Shown piece after piece: positions 14,701 to 29,700 of a stretch of DNA of 64,000 nucleotides. Made by a program: the position numbers and the translations under genes. Numbering within the stretch: the stretch's first letter is position 1; each line of letters opens with the position of its first letter. The notes beneath the pieces were generated by a model. The model was not told where the DNA came from and did no database searches. It saw only the letters and a list, made by a program, of their open reading frames with translations. This DNA comes from Anisus vortex (taxonomy: Eukaryota; Mollusca; Gastropoda; Planorbidae), in assembly GCA_949126835.1 (NCBI GenBank), contig OX421500.1, positions 26,106,731 through 26,170,730 on the forward strand, in the 5' to 3' direction.

Positions 14701-17700
14701 TCTATGTACAGCAATAGATTTCTCAAATATAGGTGTGTACTGTTCTATGTACAGCAATGTAAACCCAAACCAACATTTCTAATAACTAAATGTTAACATA
14801 GTGTCAACTTTTTACACAAGTAAATTAAGCATTAATTACAATTAGTACATTTTACATAACAAACATTCAAAGTTTTAATCAATTTTTGCTGTCTCAAGCT
14901 TAATATATCTTATGGTTGTAAATTAGTGTTAAAAAATGACAAATTTATCTCAAATAATTGACCACATTTTGATCTAAAAATTGTACAATACTAGCTGAGT
15001 GTATACATTTGTTTTAGTCACATCCTGAAAGCCAAATTTTGTAATCATTCTTCATTCTAGAAGAAAAATTTCTGTAATCTTTTTTTCTTCAAATCATTTA
15101 GATTGTTATTAACTTTAATACTTACAGGTAGTTATTATTTTTGTTACCAATGCGCTTATGTTTTGTTGATGATTCAATTGTTGCTGTTATAACTGTGTAT
15201 ATTGTTATGTGCTGTAAGGTAAAGTGAATGTTTCTTTTATTGTAGTAGAGACTCTGTAGTTGAATGTTGCATGCAGCTACATTGGAATCATTCACATCTA
15301 TTATGATTTCTCTTGGGTTGTTTCCCTTGTAACAGTTTCTACATTTTATACATCTCCATGTAACAAAATTTTATGATACACACATTTGAAAATTAGGCCA
15401 AGAAAATATTTACAATATCTATATATTGTCTTTAATTTTTATCCTAACCATGTTGTTTTAATTTTCAATTAATATAAAACAACTAAGTATGAAGCTAAAA
15501 ATGAACTTTCCTAAAGTTTTATACTTAATATAAAGTCTTAATAGTTAAAAGCAAAGCTAACACTTTCTGATTAGAAATGTTAATGATAGTTGTCAATAAA
15601 TCTTCTCTTTTGTTTTAAGTTTGCTTTATTTTGTTGTTTATTTTTCTTAGGCTCAGCTTCAGCATCCAGTCATCCTTCAGTTGCTGTAGCAGCTGCTTCC
15701 TCATTGGACAAGAACCACCCAGATGACCCCACCCCTCCAGATGTGTCCAATCATTCACGATCTTCATCCAAAAAATCCAATCACAGCATCCACAGTGTTC
15801 ATAACAATGGTAAAGAAAAGAAAACTGAAAGTTGATGTATATTTATCAGTTTTTTGGCTGGTTAGTTTTATGTGTGCAAGAATATTAATCCACCTAGTCA
15901 AACCAATATTTCCTAATTGTATATGATTATAAATTTCAGTCTTGATTTTTAGGAATAAATAGGCTTTGGAACTTACAAAAGTGGCATCTTTTTTAGACTT
16001 GCCAGGTATAAAAAGACTTCATTTCATTTATAAAACAGTTTTTCTTGCACAAAAGAAAACACTTAAGCAGTATTTTGTTATATAAACTTGTATGTTGCCC
16101 TGCAGGTCCTTTGTTGGATGGCACTGACCCTTATATACGACAGTCCAACTCCTCACTGCTGCGTACAAATCTTGAACTCAAGGCTGTACGCAACCGCTCA
16201 ATGAGCGTAGAGATCAAGGCTGGACACATCTACCTCAAGGACCTGGTCTGCTATCTTTCATTGTTGGAGGCAGGGAGACCAGAGGATAAGCTGGAATGTA
16301 AGTCAGAACTTAGAGTACCCTGTAACAAAATAGACCAGTCGACATGCTAGTGAATTACCTTGTTTTTTCAATCTGAAATTTTAGCCCTGTAAAATTTATT
16401 AATAACTACATCATAGCAATAGTTTAGAGGCCAGTACAAAATTATGAACTCATTTTTTATCTTGCAACAATCTTATGGTAAACTATTTGAAGAAAAAAAA
16501 ATAGTCTCCAAGTTTCAGTCAGAACTATATTTAGGGATGTCACTTTTCCTAATTTTGGCAGAATTCCTAATATTCTGATTGAAGTGGAAGTCTATTTTTC
16601 ATTTATTTTCAAATAAACAACAGTTATCAATACAATGCTTATTATTAAAATTTTAATATGAGTTAAATTATAATGAATCCTACATATTATTTTTGTATAC
16701 ATATTAGTGATATTAGTGTGCGTCCATGGCAGGAAAATATTTTTCCTAATTTTTTGGGGAGGGCCAGTTTTATTGTATATTGTAAGCTGGAAATGTTCAT
16801 AGATTTCTGCTAAGGTTATGTATAAGAACAACTGTCTATTTCCTCAGTTATGTTCCGTCTCTATGATACAGATGGCAATGGCTTATTAGATGCTAGTGTA
16901 AGTTTTACCATACACAATTATTTGTCTTTGACTGTTTCCTTGTAATGAATACTTTCTTTCCTACTCACAATTCTCTTCTAATGTATCTATATAATTAATT
17001 GAGAAATATAATGTGCCGTGACTTCATTAGCTTAAAGCTTTTTTTTTTTCTTCCTCTTAGCAATGCAACTTATGTCCAGTACTATTTATTTATTTGTTGT
17101 AGATTAATGTACATTGACCAGACAGATGATGTCATTACATTAGTTAAGTGACGACATAATTCCCAAGACTAAAGAAGAGACAGTATATTTATAGATTTAA
17201 TACATAGAGATTTAAACCATCACTTTTATATTGATAAAATCTTAACACTTTTTTAAACAAATGTTTTGTCTCTTTTTCTATATTCCAAACATTGTCTAGT
17301 AGTAGTAGCCAATTGTTGTAACATTCCTACATGGGGAGAAAATCTGAAAGTCTCGTTATGAAGTGTTTGTTTGAAGTGAATTGTTTAACTTGATGTTGCT
17401 TTCAGGAGATAGATTGTATAGTCAACCAGATGATGTCTGTGGCAGAGTATTTAGGTTGGGACGTGTCTGAATTGAAACCTGTAAGTAGTTCCTGTTACAC
17501 AATCTCTCTTTTTTTTTTTTTTTCCCCCCATTAAAGCTAAAGATTTGTGTTTAATAGTGAATTATAGTGTGTAGCTGTAAACAGGAAGTCCTCTTTGTGA
17601 TAAAAGTATATTGTAGTTGAAGACTACATCTAGCTACAAATTGACATTCAGTCCTCAGTCCTCTTTGTGATAAAAGTATATTGTAGTTGAAGACTACATC

Positions 17701-20700
17701 TAGCTGCAAATTGACATTCAGTCCTCAGTCCTTTTTGTGATAAAAGTATATTGTAATTGAAGACTACATCTAGCTGCAAATTGACATTCAGTCCTCAGTC
17801 CTTTTTGTGATAAAAGTATATTGTAGTTGAAGACTACATCTAGCTGCAAATTGACATTCAGTCCTCAGTCCTTTTGTGATAAAAGTATATTGTAGTTGAA
17901 GACTACATCTAGCTGCAAATTGACATTCAGTCCTCAGTCCTTTTTGTGATAAAAGTATATTGTAGTTGAAGACTACATCTAGCTGCAAATTGACATTCAG
18001 TCCTCAGTCCTTTTTGTGATAAAAGTATATTGTAGTTGAAGACTACATCTAGCTGCAAATTGACATTCAGTCCTCAGTCCTTTTGTGATAAAAGTATATT
18101 GTAGTTGAAGACTACATCTAGCTGCAAATTGACATTCAGTCCTCAGTCCTTTTTGTGATAAAAGTATATTGTAGCATCCACACATTATTGATATAGTTGT
18201 TGTTGTACAGCATCCACACATTATTGATATAGTTGTTGTTGTACAGCATCCACACATTATTGATATAGTTGTTGTTGTACAGCATCCACACATTATTGAT
18301 ATAGTTGTTGTTGTACAGCATCCACACATTATTGATATAGTTGTTGTTGTACAGCATCCACACATTATTGATATAGTTCTTGTTGTACAGCATCCACACA
18401 TTATTGATATAGCTGTTGTTGTACAGCATCCACACATTATTGATATAGTTCTTGTTGTACAGCATCCACACATTATTGATATAGTTGTTGTTGTACAGCA
18501 TCCACACATTATTGATATAGTTGTTGTTGTACAGCATCCACACATTATTGATATAGTTCTTGTTGTACAGCATCCACACATTATTGATATAGTTGTTGTT
18601 GTACAGCATCCACACATTATTGATATAGTTGTTGTTGTACAGCATCCACACATTATTGATATAGTTGTTGCTGTACAGCATCCACACATTATTGATATAG
18701 TTGTTGTTCTACAGCATCCACACATTATTGATATAGTTGTTGTTCTACAGCATCCACACATTATTGATATAGTTGTTGTTGTACAGCATCCACACATTAT
18801 TGATATAGTTGTTGTTGTACAGCATCCACACATTATTGATATAGTTGTTGTTGTACAGCATCCACACATTATTGATATAGTTGTTGTTGTACAGCATCCA
18901 CACATTATTGATATAGTTGTTGTTCTACAGCATCCACACATTATTGATATAGTTGTTGTTGTACAGCATCCACACATTATTGATATAGTTCTTGTTGTAC
19001 AGCATCCACACATTATTGATATAGTTGTTGTTGTACAGCATCCACACATTATTGATATAGTTGTTGTTGTACAGCATCCACACATTATTGATATAGTTGT
19101 TGTTGTACAGCATCCACACATTATTGATATAGTTGTTGTTGTACAGCATCCACACATTATTGATATAGTTCTTGTTGTACAGCATCCACACATTATTGAT
19201 ATAGTTGTTGTTGTACAGCATCCACACATTATTGATATAGTTGTTGTTGTACAGCATCCACACATTATTGATATAGTTGTTGTTGTACAGCATTCACACA
19301 TTATTGATATAGTTGTTGTTGTACAGCATCCACACATTATTGATATAGTTCTTGTTGTACAGCATCCACACATTATTGATATAGTTGTTGTTCTACAGCA
19401 TCCACACATTATTGATATAGTTGTTGTTCTACAGCATCCACACATTATTGATATAGTTGTTGTTGTACAGCATCCACACATTATTGATATAGTTGTTGTT
19501 GTACAGCATTCACACATTATTGATATAGTTGTTGTTGTACAGCATCCACACATTATTGATAAAGTTCTTGTTGTACAGCATCCACACATTATTGATATAG
19601 TTGTTGTTCTACAGCATCCACACATTATTGATATAGTTGTTGTTCTACAGCATCCACACATTATTGATATAGTTGTTGTTCTACAGCATCCACACATTAT
19701 TGATATAGTTGTTGTACAGCATCCACACATTATTGATATAGTTCTTGTTGTACAGCATCCACACATTATTGATATAGTTGTTGTACAGCATTCACACATT
19801 ATTGATATAGTTCTTGTTGTACAGCATCCACACATTATTGATATAGTTCTTGTTGTGCAGCATCCACACATTATTGATATGTTGAATGAATGGAAGAACT
19901 GTGGTCTAGCAGCAACAGATTGAGAGGTATCGTGTTCCAATCCACGTTAAACACCTGGGTTTTTTTGCTCTTATCTTTCATGGGTTTCTGAGTCTATTCA
20001 GCTGTGATGGGCACCTGGCATTATTTGGGCAAAAGTAAAGGCAGTTGGGCATTGAGCTGGCCACACAATGATCATGCAGGCTGTACAGTATCCACAAAGA
20101 CTGTTGCCCCTTGTTAGAAAATGTAATAAAATAGTGGATGAGTATTTTAAAGTCAAGCTACAACCACTGTCTTCTTTCATCATTAACTTGTGTAGACTGA
20201 GAAGCTAATTTTAATCTTTGTTATCATTGAACAGATCTTACAAGATATGATGATAGAGATAGACTATGATTCTGATGGCACAGTGTCTCTGGAAGAATGG
20301 AAGAAAGGAGGGATGACCACAATTCCACTCTTAGTGCTTCTAGGTTTAGATACAGTAAGTCCTATAGCATCGTTTGTCACATTGTATTCACAAATTACAT
20401 GATGATCTTTCCATCATAGGCCCAGTCATTCCTGCCTTCTTCTATCTACTATATAACTTATCTCCATCATAGGCCCAGTCATTCCTGCAGGGTTCGTACA
20501 CAAGTCTGGAAGTCTGGAAAAAGTCTGAAAAATCCGTTTTTGGTTTTCCAGACCCTCAAAAGTCTTAAATTTTATATTTTGTCTTTAAAAAGTCTGAAAT
20601 TTTTAGGGTAAAAGTCTGGAATTGAAAAAAAACTGTTCTTGAGTCTTTTTGTAACCAAGTCCTTTTGTATCCAACCTTCTTCCTTCCCCTCCCTCTTAAT

Positions 20701-23700
20701 TTTTTGGCTCAAATAAAAACGTAAGAAGCATGACGTTTGTGAGTGTCAACTACGGTACCAGGCGATACCAGACTCCGCCCCCTCTCCGCTTTTGCGAGTT
20801 GTCACGTTGGGTTTAGTAAGCGTTTTAAAGAAGTTCCCGCGGCCTTCTGAAAGGTCAAAAAGTTATTTTTAAAAATACCTTTACCTCCCCGCGAAATGCG
20901 AAAAACCGCGAATAGTGTAGGCCTATGCGGTTTTAAAACGCCTATGTATGAGATCATATACGGTACTAAATGCTTCCCAAACACTTTCTAAACACACTCT
21001 TACTCATTAATACAGTAGGCCTAAATAATATATAGTAGCCTAATATTGCATGCAGTTATGTATTTCACTAAAGTAGTAACGATAATGTAAACACATTTTA
21101 ATTTTGTACTGCAACAATAGGGCCTACTTTATTTTAATAAAAAAGAAACTTTATTACAGGAGGACAGTAGGCCTAGTCCTACACGTAGCCTAACACCGCA
21201 TAGCATAGTTACCCATACTGTTTTACTGTACCGTAAAGTCATTTTTTATGCGGACAACATATTATGTAGGCCTATATGTATTAGAATTGACAAAAAATGA
21301 ACAAATTTAAAACCCGTTTAACCAGGCATTCGTTTTTATGACGTTAGGGTGCTAGCCCGGTATAGGCCTACGGGGCATACGATGCGATTCCGTCAATTTA
21401 AGAGCCAAACCCGCGAATATGCGGCCGCGAATAGGTGAGGGTATAGGCTACTGTATATGTATTCCTCCTAAAATGTCATAAAATTTGACGATCAACCGAT
21501 CGGATGTGTAAAAATATTTCAGTTAATCACCGGACCTGGTCTGCTAAACACGGTCTAAACATAGACCGTCTATGTAAAAAAAAAATGTGCGTTCGTTATC
21601 TTAAATTACTACAAGCTTAGGGCCTATATTTAAGATAGGCTTTAGGCCTAAACTATACATTTTCAATTCTTCCATGATCGTATTCTCTTTTTTTGTGACC
21701 ATTATGTAAAATGCCTGCTCATTCCACTCTATGGCGCCAATAGTCTAGGCTACGTGGAGTCCCGACACATTTTGCTGATTTAATTTATTTTGGAATATAT
21801 TTATGCCCTTGATCAAAATGCACAGAAAAAGGCCATTTTTTATTAATTAAAAAAGAAAATGGTGACATTTAAGAAACTATTTTATATAATGTAGGAAGGC
21901 CTAGTAACAATTCCAGCATTTAGCCTGGTTCATGCCTAGCACTACGAGACAAGCCGTTTGCGATGTCCGCCGTACGTCGTTTTATCAATTATGCGTACAA
22001 TTTTAAAACAGTAGGCCCTAGGCCTAATTAGAAAATGCGGTAGACAATGAGCTGAACATAATATTGTAATGGAATTATTTTTTATGAGTGGCACATGCAT
22101 GTTTTTCGCGGACAATTTTGGTTCAAATATAAGCCGGGATGTAGCCGACGTCGGCGGGCGTGGGTCTAATCAGACTTATGACAAAACCAAGTCATTTTAT
22201 TATCCCGATAAATTGATGAAGATGAAATGTGCACAATGCTGAAAATATCTGATTAGATTTATGTTTTAGACATAAATTGGCTAAATATAAAATCGTTACG
22301 AATTTACCAGAAGCATTTAAATAATTTTAAGTTTATATTAGGCCTAAATAAGGAAAAAAATTCCCGAGAGGGTTACACTTTTACTAGAAGTTCTAGTCAT
22401 TTAGTGACAATTAGGCTTTAGTCTTTGCCTGTAAGTAAGCTACACCGCTATCCATTTTAAAGAAATGCGGAGGTGGGGGGGGGGATTTAAAATGTCTGAA
22501 TATCACCTATTGTTAGTTACAGGCCCACCTAATCTTGTTCAGACCTCCTCCACCACTTTACTTTAGGCCTACTAGGTAGGCCTATAGGGAGAAATTATAT
22601 GCACCAGTGTGACAGTTCAGAACTAGCCTACTCTACTGGTTGCACCTTCTTTGATTTTCGTCTCCCCGATTGAGCCTACATCTAGATCTTACGGTGACCT
22701 TACAGTAGGCTTATTAACGTACTAGTACGCTATAGTGCTTTCTTGACCGTTAATCTATTGAAGTTCATTTTATAAGATAGCCTATAAATGGAAGCTATAA
22801 ATATAGAAACTTTAGTAAAGCTGGCTTAAATAATTGTGTTAAATAATTACTATTATATTTTTTTCTTTAGTTTTAATTGGTAGGACATAATTTCACATGC
22901 TTTTATTATTTTTACAGAGTTTATTACTTCATGTTCAGTAACAGTATTCATGGCACTTGTTTTAGAATTTCTGTAATTCAAAACCACCATAGAAAGAAAG
23001 AGATAAGCTTAATGGTGCTTTTATACAGTATCGTTATTCTGCTTTTTAATTGTATAGTTAGCAATTATTTTTAGTGTCTATATACAATTTGTGTATTAAG
23101 GACCTTGTTCTTTTTTTAAAAGTCTGAAATTTTTGGTGAAAGTCTGAAAAAGGTCTGAAAAAAGTCTGGAATTTTATTTACTGAAAAGAGTAAGAACCCT
23201 GTTCCTGCCTTCTTCTATCTACTATATAACTTATCCTCTTGACACTCACATATTTCCATCATAGGCCCAGTCATTCCTGCCTTCTTCTATCTACTATATA
23301 ACTTATCTCTTGACACTCACATATTTCCATCATAGGCCCAGTCATTCCTGCCTTCTTCTATCTACTATATAACTTATCTCTTGACACTCACATATTTCCA
23401 TCATAGGCCCAGTCATTCCTGCCTTCTTCTATCTACTATATAACTTATCTCTTGACACTCACATATTTCCATCATAGGCCCAGTCATTCCTGCTTTCTTC
23501 TATCTACTATATAACTTATCTCTTGACACTCACATATTTCCATCATAGGCCCAGTCATTCCTGCTTTCTTCTATCTACTATATAACTTATCTCTTGACAC
23601 TCACATATTTCCATCATAGGCCCAGTCATTCCTGCTTTCTTCTATCTACTATATAACTTATCTCTTGACACTCACATATTTCCATCATAGGCCCAGTCAT

Positions 23701-26700
23701 TCCTGCTTTCTTCTATCTACTATATAACTTATCTCTTGACACTCACATATTTCCATCATAGGCCCAGTCATTCCTGCTTTCTTCTATCTACTATATAACT
23801 TATCTCTTGACATTCACATATTTCCATCATAGGCCCAGTCATTCCTGCCTTCTTCTATCTACTATATAACTTATCTCTTGACACTCACATATTTCCATCA
23901 TAGGCCCAGTCGTTCCTGCTTTCTTCTATCTACTATATAACTTATCTCTTGACACTCACATATTTCCATCATAGGCCCAGTCATTCCTGCTTTCTTCTAT
24001 CTACTATATAACTTATCTCTTGACACTCACATATTTCCATCATAGGCCCAGTCATTCCTGCTTTCTTCTATCTACTATATAACTTATCTCTTGACACTCA
24101 CATATTTCCATCATAGGCCCAGTCATTCCTGCCTTCTTCTATCTACTATATAACTTATCTCTTGACACTCACATATTTCCATCATAGGCCCAGTCATTCC
24201 TGCCTTCTTCTATCTACTATATAACTTATCTCTTGACACTCACATATTTCCATCATAGGCCCAGTCATTCCTGCTTTCTTCTATCTACTATATAACTTAT
24301 CTCTTGACACTCACATATTTCCATCATAGGCCCAGTCATTCCTGCTTTCTTCTATCTACTATATAACTTATCTCTTGACACTCACATATTTCCATCATAG
24401 GCCCAGTCATTCCTGCTTTCTTCTATCTACTATATAACTTATCTCTTGACACTCACATATTTCCATCATAGGCCCAGTCATTCCTGCCTTCTTCTATCTA
24501 CTATATAACTTATCTCTTGACACTCACATATTTCCATCATAGGCCCAGTCATTCCTGCCTTCTTCTATCTACTATATAACTTATCTCTTGACACTCTAAT
24601 ATTTCCATCATAGGCCCAGTCATTCCTGCCTTCTTCTATCTACTATATAACTTATCTCTTGACACTCACATATTTCCATCATAGGCCCAGTCATTCCTGC
24701 CTTCTTCTATCTACTATATAACTTATCTCTTGACACTCTAATATTTCCATCATAGGCCCAGTCATTCCTGCCTTCTTCTATCTACTATATAACTTATCTC
24801 TTGACACTCACATATTTCCATCATAGGCCCAGTCATTCCTGCCTTCTTCTATCTACTATATAACTTATCTCTTGACACTCACATATTTCCATCATAGGCC
24901 CAGTCATTCCTGCTTTCTTCTATCTACTATATAACTTATCTCTTGACATTCACATATTTCCATCATAGGCCCAGTCATTCCTGCTTTCTTCTATCTACTA
25001 TATAACGTATCTCTTGACACTCTAATATTTCCATCATAGGCCCAGTCATTCCTGCTTTCTTCTATCTACTATATAACTTATCTCTTGACACTCTAATATT
25101 TCCATCATAGGCCCAGTCATTCCTGCCTTCTTCTATCTACTATATAACTTATCTCTTGACACTCACATATTTCCATCATAGGCCCAGTCATTCCTGCTTT
25201 CTTCTATCTACTATATAACTTATCTCTTGACACTCACATATTTCCATCATAGGCCCAGTCATTCCTGCCTTCTTCTATCTACTATATAACTTATCTCTTG
25301 ACACTCACATATTTCCATCATAGGCCCAGTCATTCCTGCCTTCTTCTATCTACTATATAACTTATCTCTTGACACTCACATATTTCCATCATAGGCCCAG
25401 TCATTCCTGCTTTCTTCTATCTACTATATAACTTATCTCTTGACATTCACATATTTCCATCATAGGCCCAGTCATTCCTGCTTTCTTCTATCTACTATAT
25501 AACGTATCTCTTGACACTCTAATATTTCCATCATAGGCCCAGTCATTCCTGCTTTCTTCTATCTACTATATAACTTATCTCTTGACACTCTAATATTTCC
25601 ATCATAGGCCCAGTCATTCCTGCCTTCTTCTATCTACTATATAACTTATCTCTTGACACTCACATATTTCCATCATAGGCCCAGTCATTCCTGCTTTCTT
25701 CTATCTACTATATAACTTATCTCTTGACACTCTAATATTTCCATCATAGGCCCAGTCGTTCCTGCCTTCTTCTATCTACTATATAACTTATCTCTTGACA
25801 CTCACATATTTCCATCATAGGCCCAGTCATTCCTGCCTTCTTCTATCTACTATATAACTTATCTCTTGACACTCACATATTGCCCAGTGATCATCCTACA
25901 TTTATATACTTGTACATTGGGGACATAATTCCTGGATTAATATTCTGTTATCTGGTAAGGTGTTTACTTTTAATTCCTGTATTAATATTTTGTTATCTGG
26001 TAAGGTGTTTACTTTCCCTGCGTCTGGAAAGTGTCCTGAAGTCTACCCAGCTCTTATGGGTTAATGACATTAGTTGTATTAGTTGGGGAAAGTAAATGCA
26101 TCTGGCCACACAATTCTCTTGTATGCCATGGCCAAGGAAACAGTTGATAGCTGCTTCATTAGCCTTATAAATTTTATTGTCGTGGCAGGGATACCTTACT
26201 TATACATTTATTCCATGTCAGATTTTCTGCTTTAATGGATACATGAAAATATCAGGTTTAAGGCATATGGTCATTTTTGTCCACAGTAATTCATGGAATA
26301 TCATAAAGGATGCTTTATTATTACATCTAATAAATGCAGGTTATTGGTGGTTCAGATATTTGTTACAGTTTAATTCAATTTGTCTGTACAATGCTTTTTC
26401 TATTGCATTTCTTCAGTATTTTGTAACAACAAAACATTGAATTGTGTTTATGTATTTGTCTTGTATAGAATGTTCAGGATGATGGAACTCATGTTTGGAG
26501 ACTGAAACATTTCAACCGTCCTGCCTACTGCAACCTGTGTCTTAACTTACTTGTAGGGCTTGGTAAACAAGGACTCTGTTGTTCATGTGAGTTATTTCAC
26601 ACTATACTGGATAGTATAAGTCTAATGCATTCATGTTGAGAAAACAATCTCAGAATTGCTTACATTAGATCATTAAACCAAAACAACTGTTTTATTGCTA

Positions 26701-29700
26701 TGAAAACATTTTGGTACAAATATACATGAACTTTAATTGGAAGTAAATTAGAAATTGAATTTGGAATTTTAAAAATGTTAGCATTTTGCAACAGGATTAA
26801 ATGAGACCAAAAACCAGTAAACTAGCAAGATGCATTAAAACCCTAAAACTAATTATGTTAACTCTAAAACCTAACAGAACCCCAGCCCTATCACTAAAAT
26901 AGTACACTATCCTAACTTCAAAAAGAACCCAATATAATTTTTACAAACTTTTAGACTTGTTAGCGCCAGACAGAATCAATTGTTTAATGCTCATGTTTTG
27001 ATATATGTTCGAAAAAAAATTTGGTTACTAGGCTCTTTATTTACTGTTTTAGATTTTAGATTTGAAATGCTCTTTGTACATTAAAGGTTATTTTATATAC
27101 TTTAAAGCTGAGCTCTACCAAATGCCCTACTAAATGTTGAATTGATCCATGTTCCCAGTTTGTAAATACACAGTCCATGAGAGATGTGTACAGAGAGCTC
27201 CAGCATCCTGTATCACAACCTATGTCAAGTCTAAGAAAACTTCTCAGGTATCTCTAACTACTTTATTGTGGGAATTTAGTCAAACCAAGTTTTATGTTCT
27301 CTCTTGAAGTAATTTGCTGAGACTTTGACCTCTTAACAGGTAATGAACCATCACTGGGTAGAAGGTAACTGTGCTGGCAAGTGTGACCGCTGTAGAAAGT
27401 CCATCAAGTCCTACAATGGGGTGACTGGCCTGCACTGCCGCTGGTGTCATGTCACAGTAAGTCATTGCTCACTTGTCCCGAGCTGTAGAGTTTGTTGTGT
27501 AAAACTGTAGTTTTTTTCTCTCCTTCACTAAATGCAGACTTATGAATATAATGATAGAATGTGTAAAAACTCTACATAGTTTCAGCAGGCTGATCAACTT
27601 ACTTACATTCATGTCTATAGACTTACATCTACTTATATTATAACGGATTACTTTAACATTTATTTTCTATTAGAATTAAACTATATTTACATTATTACAT
27701 TAACTAACAGGAGAGGATGGTGGTGGAGTACTAAACTCAATTCATTTGTTTTATTTGTATGCAGATTTTATCATTAGTTTATGATTATTGGCAATTGTTA
27801 TATTAATTAAAAATATTCATTTGAGTTTATTGACCCTCTTTTGCATTCTATGGTTGTTAATTGTTTAACTTTAAGTATTCTTTAAGTTTGTTGTTTTTTT
27901 TGACTAGTTCAAGAAACCCATTTAGAGAGAAAGTTTTCAAAAGCACAATTTTATACTACTGATTAGGTTTCATGTAGAATTTTATACTACTGATTAGGTT
28001 TCATGTAGAATTTTATACTAATGATTAGGTTTCATGTAGAATTTTATACTACTGATTAGGTTTCATGTAGAATTTTATACTACTGATTAGGTTTCATGTA
28101 GAATTTTATACTACTGATTAGGTTTCATGTACAATTTTATATGTAGAATGTATAGTTTATATTTTGAATATTAATATTTTTTGTTCTCACTGTTTCTGAC
28201 CTTACTTCTGTATACCACCAATTTTAGGGAACAAGTTACTTAATTCTGGTAAAAATAACACACTATTGACCTAATGACAGGTCATTGAATGGTTAGTTTG
28301 TAGGGTTAATAGGAGAATTGAATGACTTGATCCTTTAAACACGTTGCAATATCAGATATATGATGGAACATTGAACCATATATACATATTGCATTCAAGT
28401 GTGTTGATTTAAAACTAGTTGACCTTTGGACATATTGTGTTTTATGCAAAAAGTTTGTGTATTAAAGAAAAGAAATTAAGATCAACAAAAAAAAAAAGTA
28501 AACAGTATTCACCTACAATAGAAATAAAACAGAACACAGCCATTGCATCAAGTCATGAAAACTTTAAAAATCCATTTAATACATTAAGTTAAAGCAAAGC
28601 GAAGGGAAATAACTCTAGATTAGATTTAATAGTCGCCATTAATTTTTTTGTATTCTCATGACTGTGTAATCAACAACTACAGCACCAAACATTATATAAA
28701 AATGATTTTATTTTTCAAAGTAAATTACCTGGTACTTAATTTTTAACCCCATCTATCAAACAGCTCAGGAGTCAAACAAGCAAACTGGCCAATGAACTTA
28801 AGTCAGTAATATATGTTGATTGTTGTCCACAGCTCCATAATAAATGTGCCAGCCAGATGAAACCAGAATGTGACTTAGGTGAATACAGAGACCACTTGTT
28901 GCCTCCGACAGCTGTTTGTCCTGCTGTTCTAGTAAGTTTCTACACACACTCTTGTCTTTCCTTATGTGCCTGTACTTTGATTTTTTCTTTTATTTTCTCT
29001 GTGTGTGAAAGAACTTGTGTGTTCCAGATTCTATCTGGTTTTGTTTTCACTGCTATAATTTTATTTTTCTTTCCTTTGGCCAATTTCTACTTCCATAGTT
29101 TGTAAGTATTTTGGTGTCATTTTTTATATAGTAGGACTAGTTCTTGTTACTTTTATTTTTATGGCACTTAGCTTGAGGAGAACAAGTTAGAAACTGGATA
29201 TTGATTGACTTTGTATTAGTTATATCTGTATATGTATTTAGCAAGGACTACTGAAGACAGGACGTGCAGACTTGAATTTCTGACTTAGCTAGCTAAGGCC
29301 AGTTTTTTTAACAGTAGCGATACACTCGCTTGTCGCGCTTATATATGAAGTAAACTATTATTAAGTAACTAACATAATTAATGTCAATAATGTCAATACT
29401 GTCAATAATGTTAATGTGCAGGGCCGTTTACTAATGAGGGGTTAGGATTGAAAGGGTTTAAAAGAGCATTTGAATATTATTTAAGATCTATTTAGATGAT
29501 TGAATGATTAGGGCCGTACACATGATACCCTATATATATATGCGGTTGGTGTTGACGGTTTCGTGTGGGGAGTCACCTAAGGAATGAAAAAAAGTGAAAA
29601 AAAAATTCTAAAAAATGGTTATTTCTTGACCTAAAAAGGGAAAAACGTAACACACCCATAAAATTTATCTCGCTCATAATTAAGAGACAAATGCACAGCC

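Noticed and set aside
17997..19940. A 647-codon open frame on the minus strand across two arrays
   Set aside because: It is formed by 36-bp units with no stop in that frame; the product is a plain 12-residue repeat, several frames are open together, and no protein-like sequence flanks it.
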